From Anastatus disparis (lineage: Eukaryota > Arthropoda > Insecta > Hymenoptera > Eupelmidae), in contig JAFFSR010000239.1 in assembly GCA_017163975.1 (NCBI GenBank), forward strand, positions 1,116,001 to 1,180,000: DNA of 64,000 bases, read 5' to 3'. Position 1 is the first letter of the stretch. Each line of letters starts with the position of its first letter. Below, piece by piece: positions 39,607-51,194 of this stretch. Below the pieces are notes generated by a model. The model saw only the letters and a program-made list of their open reading frames with translations. It searched no databases and had not been told where the DNA came from. The position numbers and the translations under genes are program-made.

Positions 39607-41785
39607 ATAGTAAATTATTAAACAATGGAGTAAAATAGGTAATTTTTGCCCGAATCGAGTTTGACAATAAGATCGAGGGCAAAAACACCTTTACTTCCGT
39701 GGATAACATATTACTTTTCCATACACGAAGGGCGTTCAATACAGCCTCATTGAATATAAATTCATTAATAATACATAAATTCACGACATTAATACATGAT
39801 AAAATCAAAATGAAAGTGTGAAAATAAGACTGTCGAATTCGCCTCGACAAGAAGTAGTTGGATCCGAAAGGAAGACGGGGTTCAGGACGAAGCACCTCAC
39901 GAAGGTTAGAGGGCAAAGCGGCGCCAAGGGGTTCGGAGGGCGAAGCCCCAGACTATAAAAAATATCTTAAAAACTATTCAACTAAAAAAATCTAGAATTA
40001 AAGAAAGTGCCCATAAACTCCTCAGCCCAAGATTAACTCATCAAACCCGACGACTCTTCGACCCATAAATCCTGAAGATCAATGTACCCTTCGACCCATC
40101 TTCCCATGCAACCATCAACTTATTGAACCATGAACCTATTGACCCAATTATTTATTGACTAATTATTCCATGTACCCATGAACCCATAGGCCCATCAACC
40201 CATCGATCCATAGACCTATCAACACATCGACCTATTCAACTTCTGACCTTTCAATCCGTTAAACCATCGATCTGTTGACATATCGATCCATTAATCCATC
40301 GCCTCATCGCTCCATCAACCCATTGGCAAAGTAATCTATTCACCTATCAACAAATTTATCCATCCACCAATTGACTCATCAACCCATCGAAAAATTCATT
40401 TATTCGCTCATTAACAAATTCATTTATCTGCCCATCGACAAATTCATCTATCCGCCCATCGACTATTTTATATATTTGCCCATCAACCCATTGACCAATT
40501 TATCTATCCACCCATCAGTCCATCAACCCATCGACATATTCATTTATCGACCCATTGACACACACTCAAGTCGTGAAATTTAATTTTGATATCTATTCTT
40601 AGAGGCTAAAATAGCTCTTTTTTTACTTAAGGACAAAAAGTAGTTTTCTCTTAAGCGTGATTGATTTTCAGCCTGTTTCCAATAAGAAATTTACTTTTCG
40701 TGTCTTAGAGCTATACTGAATGGAGGATGAGTCAATGTATAAATTGAGTAATAGGTACGTGGTTCAATGAATTCATGAGTGGATTCATGGAATCTATGAA
40801 ATGATGGCTCAATGGTTCGATGGGCGGATCGACAAATATGACGATGTGACGATGGGCGGATAAATAATTATGTTGATTAGTCGATAAATGAATATGTCGA
40901 TGGGTTGATGGACTGATGGTTGGATGAATGAATTGGTCGATGGGTTGATGGGCCGATGGGCAGATAGTTGAATTTGTCGATGAGTTGATGGGCCAATGGG
41001 GAGATTGACGAATTTGTCTATGGGTTGATGGGCTGATAGATGAATTCGTTGATGAGTGGATGAATGGATTTTTCGATGGATTGATGGATCTATAGGACAG
41101 AAGTTGAATGTGTCGATGAGTTGATAGGTCTATGGATCGATGGGTTGATGGGACAATGAATTCATGGGTGGATGGGTTCATTAGTCAATAAATCAATGGG
41201 TCGATAGGTTTATGGTTCAATAAGTTCATGGTTGCATAGGTAAATGAGTAGATGAGTCGAAGGGTACGTGATTCGGCAGGATGATGGGTCAGTGGATTCA
41301 TGGGTTGTCGGGTTAGATGAGTTGACCTGTCGATGGGCTGATGGGTTCATGGAGAATTTCTTTAATTTTAGATTTTTTTAAATGAATGGTTTTTAAGATA
41401 TTTTTTTATAGTCAGGATCTTCCCCTCCCGAGCCACTTGGCGCCGCTTTACGCTCTGACCTCCATGAAGGGCTCTGTCCTGAACCCCGTTCTCTTTTCGG
41501 ACCCAACTGCTTCTTGCTGAGGCAAATTCGACAGTATTATTTTTACATTTTCATTTTGATTTTATTGTCTTTTAATTCCATTACTTTATATATTATTAAT
41601 GAATTTATATTCAATGTGGCTAAATTGGACGCCTTTCGTGTATGAAAAAGTAATATGTTATCCACGGAAGTTAAGGTGTTTTTGCCTTCATCTTTATTGT
41701 CGCCCTCGTTTTACTCGGACGTCAAACTCGACTCAGGCAAAAATCATCTATTTTACTCCCTTGGTTAACAATTTACTATTTTTTC
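39607..41785. mobile_element. foldback element with inverted tandem-repeat arms (2.2 kb)
   Basis: The termini AATAGTAAATT (left) and its complement (right, ending about 41785) begin arms of about 400 bp of unique sequence. Mirrored landmarks are GAGTAAAATAG, ATTTTTGCC, GGATAACATATTAC, GAATTTATATTCA, AAGCGGCGCCAAG and AATATCTTAAAAAC. Inside, each arm continues as tandem copies of a CCCATCGA/CCCATCAA motif: plus sense at about 40060-40560, inverted at about 40735-41345. They surround a unique centre at 40570-40730. This matches the architecture of foldback (FB-like) elements. No transposase is encoded. Long P/S/T/H/I-rich open frames at 40371-40583 and 40732-41181 are translations of the tandem repeat. 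Confidence 0.8.
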
Positions 41786-41847
41786 ATCATGATAATGCAC
41801 CAACTCACACATCTCTTATAGCGATAGTTAAAATAATAAAATTATAG
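41785..41847 (+). pseudogene. mariner transposase fragment
   Basis: The plus frame reads HHDNAPTHTSLIAIVKIIKL then stop. HHDNAPxHTS is the signature around the second catalytic aspartate of mariner (IS630-Tc1-mariner, DDD/DDE) transposases. Only about 20 residues remain before a stop, and no upstream catalytic domain is visible because the sequence before it is the foldback arm. Either the foldback inserted into a mariner copy or this scrap was left by a rearrangement. Confidence 0.55.
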
Positions 41848-42055
41848 AAAATCCATTACTCTCTTTGAAGCAAATCAAAGTTATTGTAGGATTAAAATTT
41901 ACTAAAAAAATCTATTCTTAACTCTAGATTTTTCACACTTCAGTAAAGTTTCATATTGATCACAGTGGATGAATTTTATTTAAAGCAATATTCTGCAGTA
42001 ATATTAAGTTCTAATAATTTAAAAAACATATATACTTTCATATTCTTACAAAAAG

Positions 42056-42515
42056 ATCTCATTCCGCTTAAGTCAAATATAAAATTCCTTTTGAACGGAA
42101 TAGAATTCCGCTTGATTTAAGAGGATCTCACTTAAGTCAAATAGAAAATTTTTCTTAAACGGAATAGGATTCCGCTAGATTCAAGAGGATTCCGCTTAAG
42201 TCAAATAGAAAATTCCTTTTCATTGAAATAGAATCTCGCATGATTCAAGAGGATCTCACTTAAGTCAAATAGAAAATTTTTCTTGAACGGAATAGGATTC
42301 CACTAGATTCAAGAGGATTCCGCTTGAGCCAAATTGAAAATTCTTGAATCAAATAGAATTCTGCTAGAGTCAAAATGATTCCGTTCAAGTCAAAAAGAAT
42401 TTCCTCTCAAACCAAATAAAATTCTTCTAGAATCAATATGATAGCGTTTTAGCCAAACGGAATTTCTTTTTGAACCAAATAGAATTTGGATAGGATGAAA
42501 TGATTCTGCTCAGTC
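42056..42515. repeat. minisatellite, about 64-bp unit, seven to eight copies
   Basis: Units begin ATTCCGCTTAAGTCAAATAG or ATCTCACTTAAGTCAAATAG and end GATTCAAGAGG. The first five alternate between an 'ATTCCGC...TTCCTTTT' form and an 'ATCTCAC...TTTTTCTT' form, giving a 128-bp higher-order dimer. Later units decay progressively (ATTCCGTTCAAGTC, ATAGCGTTTTAGCC, ATTCTGCTCAGTC). No coding frame crosses the array. Confidence 0.85.
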
Positions 42516-43131
42516 AAAAGGAAAATCTTTTTTCTTGTATTCTGGTTATGTTAATTAGATGTTAAAGTAAACTTGTGATAACAAATTCTAAAGTTTTGTG
42601 TTTATTAAAATACATGGTATTCTAATTAAATATTTTTGTGATAATTTTGAAAAAAATATATAGTGTGATACAAAGATTAGAGAAAATTACTGTTGCTGTT
42701 TAATCTTTACCTGTTGTATGTTCAATAATTAAATGTATACGCGTATAGTATTGGATCTTTGATCAGACGTTCAATGTGAAAAACATAATGGTATGGATAT
42801 AACAAGTGACATATCTTATACCTTTTACTTGCTCAAGTCAAAAGGTTTTATTCTCACATACTTGTATGTTATAAAGATATATTATATTTTACGTGAAACA
42901 TAAGTTCTGCACGGAAAAAAATTTACAAACATTAGACAGAAAAATCAAGATTGTTACCAATTTATTTTTTATTTATTTTCTATTTTTAACAACATAAAAA
43001 CTTTTTTATTTATTAGAATAATTTTAAAAAAAATGAAGATATTTAAAATTTATGTTTAACTTATGACTAAAATTCCGTAAAATTGATTTTTTTTTGTTAA
43101 ATTAAAGATCAATAAATTATAAAAAGTTATA
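42516..43131. other. AT-rich spacer, no gene seen
   Basis: Nothing recognisable except CACGGAAAAAAATTTAC at 42913, which resembles the terminus of the TA-flanked MITE and could be a solitary end. Confidence 0.4.
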
Positions 43132-44575
43132 GGAAGTAATTAAAAATTCGGGATTCATAAATTGCAGAAAGAGAGAGAGAAGTGTGACAAGATATGTAGA
43201 AATTATGACTTTAATCGCAGCATCTCATAAAAAGTTTCAATGCTAGAATAAATTATACTATACCAGTAGATAATAAATACGTCATAAATAATCCAAATAT
43301 TTAACATCATTAAATTAAATCAAAATCATAGTAATCGACACTTATGCATCAACGTTATAGTATTATTTTTATTATATAAATGAAAAAATTAATTCTCACC
43401 ATTTGTATTTTTAATTTTGTTATGGCTTTAAAACATTAACATAAATTCGTAAAACTAAAAATTATGAATTTATATAAATGAAGTGTTTTTAATCTATGGA
43501 ATAATTAAAATAGTTATTATGAGCACTACGTTTTGACAGTTACTTTTGTCGTGTTTGAGTTTGATGAGTTTCTTTGTGTTTTCATAACAATAATTAAATG
43601 TCTCAAGAATTTAACAGCTATATTTTTTATAACAGTTAAAAAAATAAAATTAATTTGAACAGGGCGAAATTTTTTTTATTTATTTTTATTTAAAGTTGCT
43701 GTATTGAAGTTATACTTACGTTATAGTTACTAATTAGCGACGAAGGTTTTCAGTGGTTGTGAACAAAGCACGTGTATGCACAGTAGTGCTTTTATAAAAT
43801 TCGAGATTATCAATCCAGCGCTCTACCTAGTGAGCCACTGAGATCTCTATTCAGAAAAATTTCAAATCAATTGCTTTTAATTTGTGCAAGCTATCATGAC
43901 AAGAAAAAAATAATTTTGTTTACAATAAAATTATATGTTTTTGTTAAAAAAAAGACTAGAGATCAAAACTAGAAAATTTAATGCAAATGTGAATTTCATC
44001 TTTATTAATTTATTTTGCAATTTTGTTTATTTTAATTTAACGATCTGAAATAATATTCGTTTGATTTAAAAATAAATCTTAAGAATTTGTCGGTAAATCA
44101 TTCAAACATTTTTTAGAATTAAATGATTTCAACCAAACTTTAAATGAAAAATTCAAAGATCCTAGCGATCGATAACATTATCGTAAAATCTTGAAATTAC
44201 ATAACTTAATCTTAAAATCCCTATCTAACTACTGAAAATTAACTGACATACTCAAAAAGAAGGAAAAAAATTTATTTTACGAGATGTACACCTCACAATT
44301 ATTTTGCAACGCTTACAATTTCTTAATCATGTGGTTAAAAATTTTCAACTTGTCGATATATGCACTGCTTTTATCAGCTAGAAAGATCTTGTATATATTT
44401 CCATGACATCGCTTACGAATGACTGAAAAATTAATTTTCAATATATTACACATCCAAAAAATTATTCTCTAAGTAATAAGTTAACTCAACAGATTTACAA
44501 AGAAAGTTGTTTTAATGAATAATTAATTTACATATTGATGAAAGTTTTAATGTGCATACAGCAACAAGTTAATAA
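43132..44575 (+). repeat. segmental duplication, copy B
   Basis: Diverged partner of 34301-35555 in direct orientation. Shared landmarks are GGAAGTAATT, AGTGTGACAAG, GTTTCAATGCTAGAATAAATTATA, CGATCGATAA, AAAATCTTG, CTGAAAATTAACTGA, TTTCCATGACATCGCTT and CAGCAACAAGTTAATAA. It contains a SINE (43670-43847) that copy A lacks, so that SINE inserted after the duplication. Divergence is heavy, with many small indels, so the duplication is old. Confidence 0.7.
43670..43847 (-). mobile_element. tRNA-derived SINE, copy 3 (internal deletion)
   Basis: Minus-strand copy inserted in duplicated segment B. The head starts GAGATCTCAGTGGCTCAC with GTAGAGCG and ATAATCTCGA. The B-box portion (GTTCGAATCCCGCTCTCGGC in other copies) is missing, so the head runs straight into the TATAAAAGCACTACTGTG body. 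Loss of the B box should abolish Pol III transcription. The tail is TTTAAATAAAAATAAA-like on the minus strand. Confidence 0.8.
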
Positions 44576-46952
44576 ACATATTTCTGCAATTGATAGATTT
44601 TGTTTGGAGAAAGCTTGTGAAGTATGTTTGTTTATATTGGAGAACTTTTTTTTATTTTTTATTAGAATTCAAACAAACTTTGAGCCTAAAAAAATTGTTA
44701 ATTTGATTTTAAAACATATACTGATCTTTTTATATAAAAATTAAATTAAAATTAAATAATTTTATTTAAAAATAAAAAATAACTACGAGTCAACGTGTAT
44801 CTATTATTAATTAAATTTATTTTAAATTAATTAATGTATTTATTTGAAATTCATTAAATTGAATTAAAAATGTTGTATTTATTTAGATTCGCTTCAATGA
44901 CTATATATACGTTCTGAAGGATGATGAAGATTTTAAATTTGATAGAATTTTAAAAATAGTAAACAAATTTCATTGGTAACAACAAAAATATATTTACGAA
45001 ATAAAAATTTCTCAATTTATCCAAAATAAACCTTACGTCAGTATTTCTCTTTATCTTCTATAAATAAAGTTTGGAAAAATGTCTTCTGTAATCCCATTTG
45101 AGATAAAAATTCTTATGAACATCATGAATTTATTCATTAAAAAGCCTACTTATTTGAATTTATCTTGTTCTTTAATGTATCAAAAATCGAACGTATGTTG
45201 CATAAAATACAAGGCGAATGACCTTAGAGTGTTTATATTGGAGTTACCTAATTTGATCTTTAAGAGAACGCAATAAATTTATCAAATTCTTTAATATATT
45301 CAGAAAGAAGAAATATATAAATCTAACATGCCTGGTGATTAGTCAGACGATCTGTTTTATTTTACAAGCAATTCTGAGGATAAATGTATCGCATACTGTT
45401 TTTGCGTAATTTTATGGTTTTGACGTAGTTGGAGTTACAAATGTTATTTTAACTACGTCAAAGCTACAAATGTAAAGCTACGAATATAAAATTCTCACAC
45501 CTTCTTTCTAAAAGGGAAAGTTTTGTAATAATTAAGTAACATCACTTTTTCATATTATAAACTAAATTTTAAACGAATTATCTGAGAAAATTTATAATAT
45601 TATTTTTAAAAGATATTCCCTACTTCATCTTCCAAAGAACGTTAAACTTAGGAAATAAATTTTTGCTAATATTATTTATTAATACCGTGACGTTAAATCG
45701 TATTTATATATCTTATCTGTCTACGATTCACAGTGATTACCATACATATGGTTTCCGCATTTCTTTTCAAGGTATTCCATAGTATTATTATTTAAACAAT
45801 CAATCGAAGGTTATAGAAAAAAAAACAGCAAAATATATCATGCAAAAAGTCAGAAAAATTATAATTTGAATAATTCTTTATTTCTTTTATTTTTAATGAA
45901 TTCGTGGAATAACCATTGAATTTCATAATTGTCGCGCATAGAAATTCTATTATTTTATGGTAAAATTATACCGAGTTAAAAATTCAAAATTAGAGATTTT
46001 TTTGGATTTTTCTATATTAAAACCTTCAAGTTACGTTAAGCGATTTAATTTTTGTAATCGATTAAGAAATTTTTTCTTCTCATTGTAACGTTTCTTATGT
46101 GAAATCATTAGCTTCGGGCTAATATTAGACATATTTGTTTATGATAATGCGTAAGACTTTGAAGGATTAAGTTAAACCTAGGTCAAGTTTAATCCAATGA
46201 AATCCTTCAAATTCGAGTCTTATATATATTTTCGTCTAACCAATGGGGATTAGTTAAGTTTAAAATATTTTGGGTGATTATAGAACTTGAATGTAAAATA
46301 TTTTGGATAATTACTGTACCATACCGAAAACAGATTTGTTAATAAACCTTTTAACAAGTCACTACGAAAAACATTATGTTAACATGAACTTTATTTAAAT
46401 TATAATCCACAATTTTCCTTAACACCTCTCAGCTTTTGCACGTGTACTTAGTATTTAAATTCAATTACTAATCCAATAATAAATCATTAACCGCTAATTT
46501 CAATTCTGCTAAAGTTATAACTTTCTAATCGTTCTTGATACTTTTTTTCTTCGTTTATTGTTTTTGACAAAGCATACGAATTGCGAAAACGTACATAATT
46601 CTGCAAATAATTTTATATAACATGTTTGGATTTGCGCAATTTTAATTACTATTTGTCTACAATTAATAAATAGGTAGTTATGGCAATAAAAATATTTTTA
46701 CCGTTGCCTTTTTTTAAAGTATTTGAAGACTTTGACTGCAGGCTTGAAGAAAAAAATAATGACAAATGTATTATGAGAATACTTTTTTTTCTTGGAAATA
46801 ATTAAATAAATAAAATTTCATCAAAACAATTCCATTACAAATTAATTTATACTGCAACATAAAAATGTTTCATCGTCCACGATAATTTGTGAATCATTCT
46901 TGTTTAATAAACATTTATTTAAAAGAATTTCAATTTAATTTTTATTCCGATT
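44576..46952. other. AT-rich stretch, no gene seen
   Basis: No exon supported. Frames at 44535-44744 and 45079-45276 are AT-driven and lack domain features. A small hairpin at 46151-46222 and a direct repeat AAAATATTTTGG at 46262 and 46293 are the only structure noticed. Confidence 0.5.
46151..46222. repeat. small imperfect hairpin
   Basis: TAAGACTTTGAAGGATT (46152 on) is mirrored by AATCCTTCAAATTCGAGTCTTA (46201-46222), with AACCTAGGT in the loop. Confidence 0.55.
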
Positions 46953-47160
46953 GAGGTCTTCAGTGGCTTACTGGGTAAAGCGATGGATTTGTAATCTCAG
47001 GTTTGTAAGTTCGAATCCTGCTCTCGGCCGATCAATACAAGCACCACTGTAAATCACATGTGCTTTGTTCACATGCATGCTGAAAATTTCTGGTGCTAAT
47101 TAGCATCGTAATGATAGCATAATAAATACAGTGACACTAAATCAAATAAAAACAAAAAAA
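46953..47160 (+). mobile_element. tRNA-derived SINE, copy 4
   Basis: Head GAGGTCTTCAGTGGCTTACTGG, then AAGTTCGAATCCTGCTCTCGG. Body CAAGCACCACTGTAAATC and GCTAATTAGCATCGTAATG. 3' end GTGACACTAAATCAAATAAAAAC. The A box is mutated and slightly shortened relative to copies 1 and 2, so this is an older copy. Confidence 0.85.
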
Positions 47161-50100
47161 GTGTGGAATAATATGCATGCTAATTCTGATTTTTTTAATG
47201 TTACAAAAAAATGCTGTCAACTGATTTGCCATCGTGCTTTCTCGTAAAACCATTTGTGTTATAAAAAAAAGTTACGCTTAAGTCTTTAATTTAAAATTTT
47301 TGAAAGTGTTGTAATTAAAAAAGATTCATCTACAATAAAAATTTCTTAGAAAAATCTTGCTTAATTTCAAAAAAAAAAAACGTAATCGAATTCATAAACG
47401 TATTTGAATCAAGGTATATAATATTTATATCAAATAAAGCTCATTTTGATTAAACGATTACATCAAAATTTTAACATAAAATTTTGGTAAATCTCGTTTT
47501 ATTTTGAAAATAGAAAATCATTAGTGAATTGAATTTTAATAAGATTTTTAAATACCTATAAACTTAATGCTGTAATATATAGATTTATACATCAAAAACT
47601 ACCTATCATTTCATCGATATAAAACTTTCTCTATGAGAAATTGAAAAAGAGAAGATTTTCAATTAAATCTCATACATTTTATTTTTCGAATTATCATAAT
47701 TTCGACAATAAATCGATTTCAATTATTAACATCATTAAATAATCAAAAAAAATTAATTTCGTAAAAATTTAATTTAAATTGAGTAAATAATGTAGCAAGT
47801 TGCACTAAATAAACTAATTTTATTTCTTGAGAGCGATATGCATTGTCGACGATTATTTAACAGATTATATTAGTTTTAATTTTATTTACAATTGATTCAA
47901 TTTATACTAGTAACATTAATAATTTAAACTGTAAAATTATGATAACAATCTATCATACATTAGAATGAGAATTTCGAAATTTTCACATAAGTTCACTTTT
48001 GGTTTGCAAAAATTATATAGTTAAATAAATAATTGTCAATTATTTTTGATTTATAAGAGTATTTTTTTGAAGTATGTTAAATTTATTTTCTTTCAAAAAA
48101 TTTTTATCCATTGCTTCAATATAAAACCTAATTTCATAGGAATAAATTAAATAAATTCTTTCTCAAGATTTTTAAGTATTTTAATTACTAATATTTCTAC
48201 GCAATAAATAAAAGCGATTACACCTTTCAGCAATGAAACCTTCAATTTTCTCATATTTTTGAAACAAGCTGCTGACAACTCAATTTTCTGTAAAATTATT
48301 AAATTTCATTCAATACGTACATTTTACCTTTTTCATATAAGTTACATGCAATACTTTCTACCAAGTATAAAAACAATGGCAATTTCATTCATTAGATTCC
48401 ACAACAATCGTGCATTTTTCGCAATTAACGACTTGGCAAACAACAACGGCGTATTTATAATATCGTATGGTTGTCATATTATAATGACAGATTTTGTGCA
48501 TATGCATATTGGATCGATTATGCCATAAAGCCATTTTTACACCTACTCGAATAACACAACAATGTATTAACAATGTTAGAGAGAAGTTTTGCTGCAGCGC
48601 GTAGAAAGTTTGTATTCAATCGAATAAGAAAGAGCATAAGACGTTTTATTACAAAAGAAAAAATTATTCCGCGTCAATTGTCGGCTTTTCGTGATTTTTA
48701 GCTGTAAATACAGAGATTTTTATAATGTGGATTTACTGATTTAATGTAAATAATAAAATTGCTTACGTATATGTTTATGTTTGTTAAATCGATGATTTTA
48801 CAATAATTGCTGTTAGGATTTTATGTTTTATTTCATGTTTATGGAAGAAAAATCTTGGTTAATTTTGATACCTGCAAGCAGTATTTATTTAATCAAAAGT
48901 TTTTCCTTCACAATTTTTGTAATTTTTCTTTTCATGTTTTTTTTGGATCTTTGATTATTCAAAAACAGAAGAAAAAATACGTATGATCAAAACTTGTTGA
49001 ATTTTTAGTAAGATAGAATAATAAAAATATTTTTTTTTATATTTGATTGAATAAATTTAATATAAAAACTGTTATAAACATTAATATTTTGAAAAAAAAA
49101 ACTTTTCGATAATTATAAAATCAATGACCTTAGGTTGCTTAAAAAAACAAAAATGATTAATTATAAATTTTTATAATTATGCGCTTAATTATAAAAATGA
49201 ATAAAAAATAAATTTCAGGAAATTATATTGTACTAAAACGACTGCATCTATAAGTATTTGTTTCAATAATGATCCAAATTATAAATAAAAATCTAAAATT
49301 TCTTGCAATATTTTATATTTCTTGATTCGTTGGGTATGTTCTTTTTTTCATGGTCAATCTTTCAAAAAACTGGTAGTTGCGAAACGAAAGAATTAGCATT
49401 AAAATTAAAACAAAATTTTAGAGATTTTACTTAAGATAAATCGTTGAAATTTGAATAAGCTCATTAATTTTCTTTTATTTTAAATTTACAAGTGTGACAA
49501 TTGTATTGAAACTATAATCAAGTTTCTATTTTTATTAAACAACTGAAATAATAAAGATTATTTTAAAATTATTTATAAAATAGAAGGTTTTCTATAACTG
49601 TTAAAAATTATTTAGATTATGTTTGAATTATTCTTTTTTATTTAATTTGTTACTAAATTTTAAATTTTTTATATTTATTTACGTTAATTCTTAAAATTTT
49701 CATGCACTATTAACAGATGGATTTGAACTCCGTTTATCTGTCATCACATAACTTATTCTTCATCAATAATTTTGAAAATATATTCCTTTCTCAAACATTC
49801 AAAAAGCTTTTTTTCACTAATTTAAAATTTGATAAGAATACATCAAAAGAATTATAATAATTTAAATAATCAATTAGGGTTAATATAAAAATTATTTTAT
49901 AAATAAGAATACATAAAGTATATAAACTAGACATAAAAATCTCATAAAATATAATAGTATTATTAATTTGTTTTTAATTTAAATGAAAAAAAACTTTTAC
50001 AGTTTAATACTTTTTAATTCATATACCAAAGAATATTGATAAGATATATATTATAAATATTAATTAATTTTTCTATTATGCGTTCAAACTAAAAGTATCA

Positions 50101-50720
50101 AAATTAATTTTGAAAAATATAAATTTCAATAGCTTTTACGATCTTAAAAATTTGTTTAATAATACATTTCTTTAGAAATTTCACTAATAATAATATTCGT
50201 TGAATGAAAAAACAATTCATGATGACTCACGCATCACTCGATGTATGCTCTCATAAATAGCTTACATCTTTTATCCCATGCATAATCATGAAGTTGAACT
50301 TTCGCCCACCCCGTATCTTTATTATGTTCCCTCTTTATAATCTTCAGTTGACTCTGTAACATATAATTGATAGGGTAGTGTTTATAGGTAGGAGAATTTA
50401 TGCGTTTAAATGATGAAGAAAAAAAAAGAAATTGAAATGATGAGCTATGCGTACACCTATACCAATAAATGCGAGTGCGTGTGTATACGTGTATGTGCGT
50501 ATGTGTATTTATACACATTAAAAAAAAAAGAAGAAGAAGAAGGACCAAAGTAGGAGAAGAGAGACCAATTCGAAATACACATACTTTCCCGGGTTATGTA
50601 AAAGTTTTAAAGCGGGAGCCTTTAAAGCCCGCGTGGTCGGTTCCCTCAATTCTTCTATACGTGTATGTATGTATATGTATTATACCGGGTTGTATATACC
50701 AGGTATATGCTAAAGGATGG
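47161..50720. other. AT-rich stretch upstream of cuticle gene B
   Basis: No supported exon. The open frame 48259-48528 (89 codons, plus) has modestly richer composition but no domain, and it overlaps a minus-strand frame. From about 50450 the sequence becomes more GC-rich with GT/TATG runs leading into the candidate promoter of gene B. Confidence 0.5.
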
Positions 50721-50727
50721 TATAAAG
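50721..50727 (+). promoter_or_regulatory. candidate upstream TATA box for cuticle gene B
   Basis: TATAAAG followed by a GC-richer stretch (CCCCCATCCATCC, GACGACGAGACGAGAC). It could serve a non-coding first exon ending near 50803, joined to the strong acceptor (T-rich tract then ATAG) at 51056-51057. It competes with the TATA box at 51095. Confidence 0.3.
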
Positions 50728-51094
50728 ATCGCTGTGCCCCCATCCATCCAAAGAGTCTCTCACTAACTTCACTGCTGTGACGACGAGACGAGACATTTTC
50801 CGTGGGTGTGTAAAATTTTACTTTTTTTTTTTTAAATTCTTTTCTTTTCTTTTATTATCATCATCATCGTATCTTTACTGTAATTATTAATTTCTGCTTT
50901 TTTTCTGTCATCGTAATTCAGATTTATACTTTAGATAATCGTGTTTTATTTTTCATTACTATTATCTATTTTCTATTTTAATTTCTATAATCAGGTAGAA
51001 ATAGAAAAAAAGTGTAATTCTTTTTTTATATTTTTATTTTTTTTTGTGTGAATATAGGTGTAGAGACGGAGTAGAACTTGGATGAAAAACAATC

Positions 51095-51101
51095 TATAAA
51101 G
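51095..51101 (+). promoter_or_regulatory. candidate proximal TATA box for cuticle gene B
   Basis: TATAAAG 100 nt upstream of the ATG at 51195. Gene C has a similar TATA-to-ATG spacing (about 120 nt). The expected start is near 51125. No clear TCAGT initiator is present, unlike gene C. Confidence 0.4.
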
Positions 51102-51194
51102 GTGCGAGAGCAATTTTGAAGTTACCTTTAAGATTACCGATTGTGTTTAATATACCTTTCTCAACACCAGCGCATATACACCATCGTTGCAACC

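Noticed and set aside
39593..39916. 107-codon minus frame with moderate GC
   Set aside because: It lies within the left foldback arm. The mirrored copy in the right arm (41430-41785) does not keep the frame, and no domain is recognisable.
40371..41181. Two open frames (70 and 149 codons) rich in Pro/Ser/Thr/His/Ile repeats
   Set aside because: They are translations of the inverted CCCATCGA-type tandem repeats of the foldback element. Period and composition follow the DNA repeat, not a protein.
45079..45276. 65-codon frame starting at a clean ATG
   Set aside because: AT-driven codons, no homology-like motif and no counterpart near duplicated copy A.
48259..48573. 89-codon plus frame and overlapping 62-codon minus frame
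   Set aside because: No signal peptide, domain or splice context; composition is only slightly different from background.
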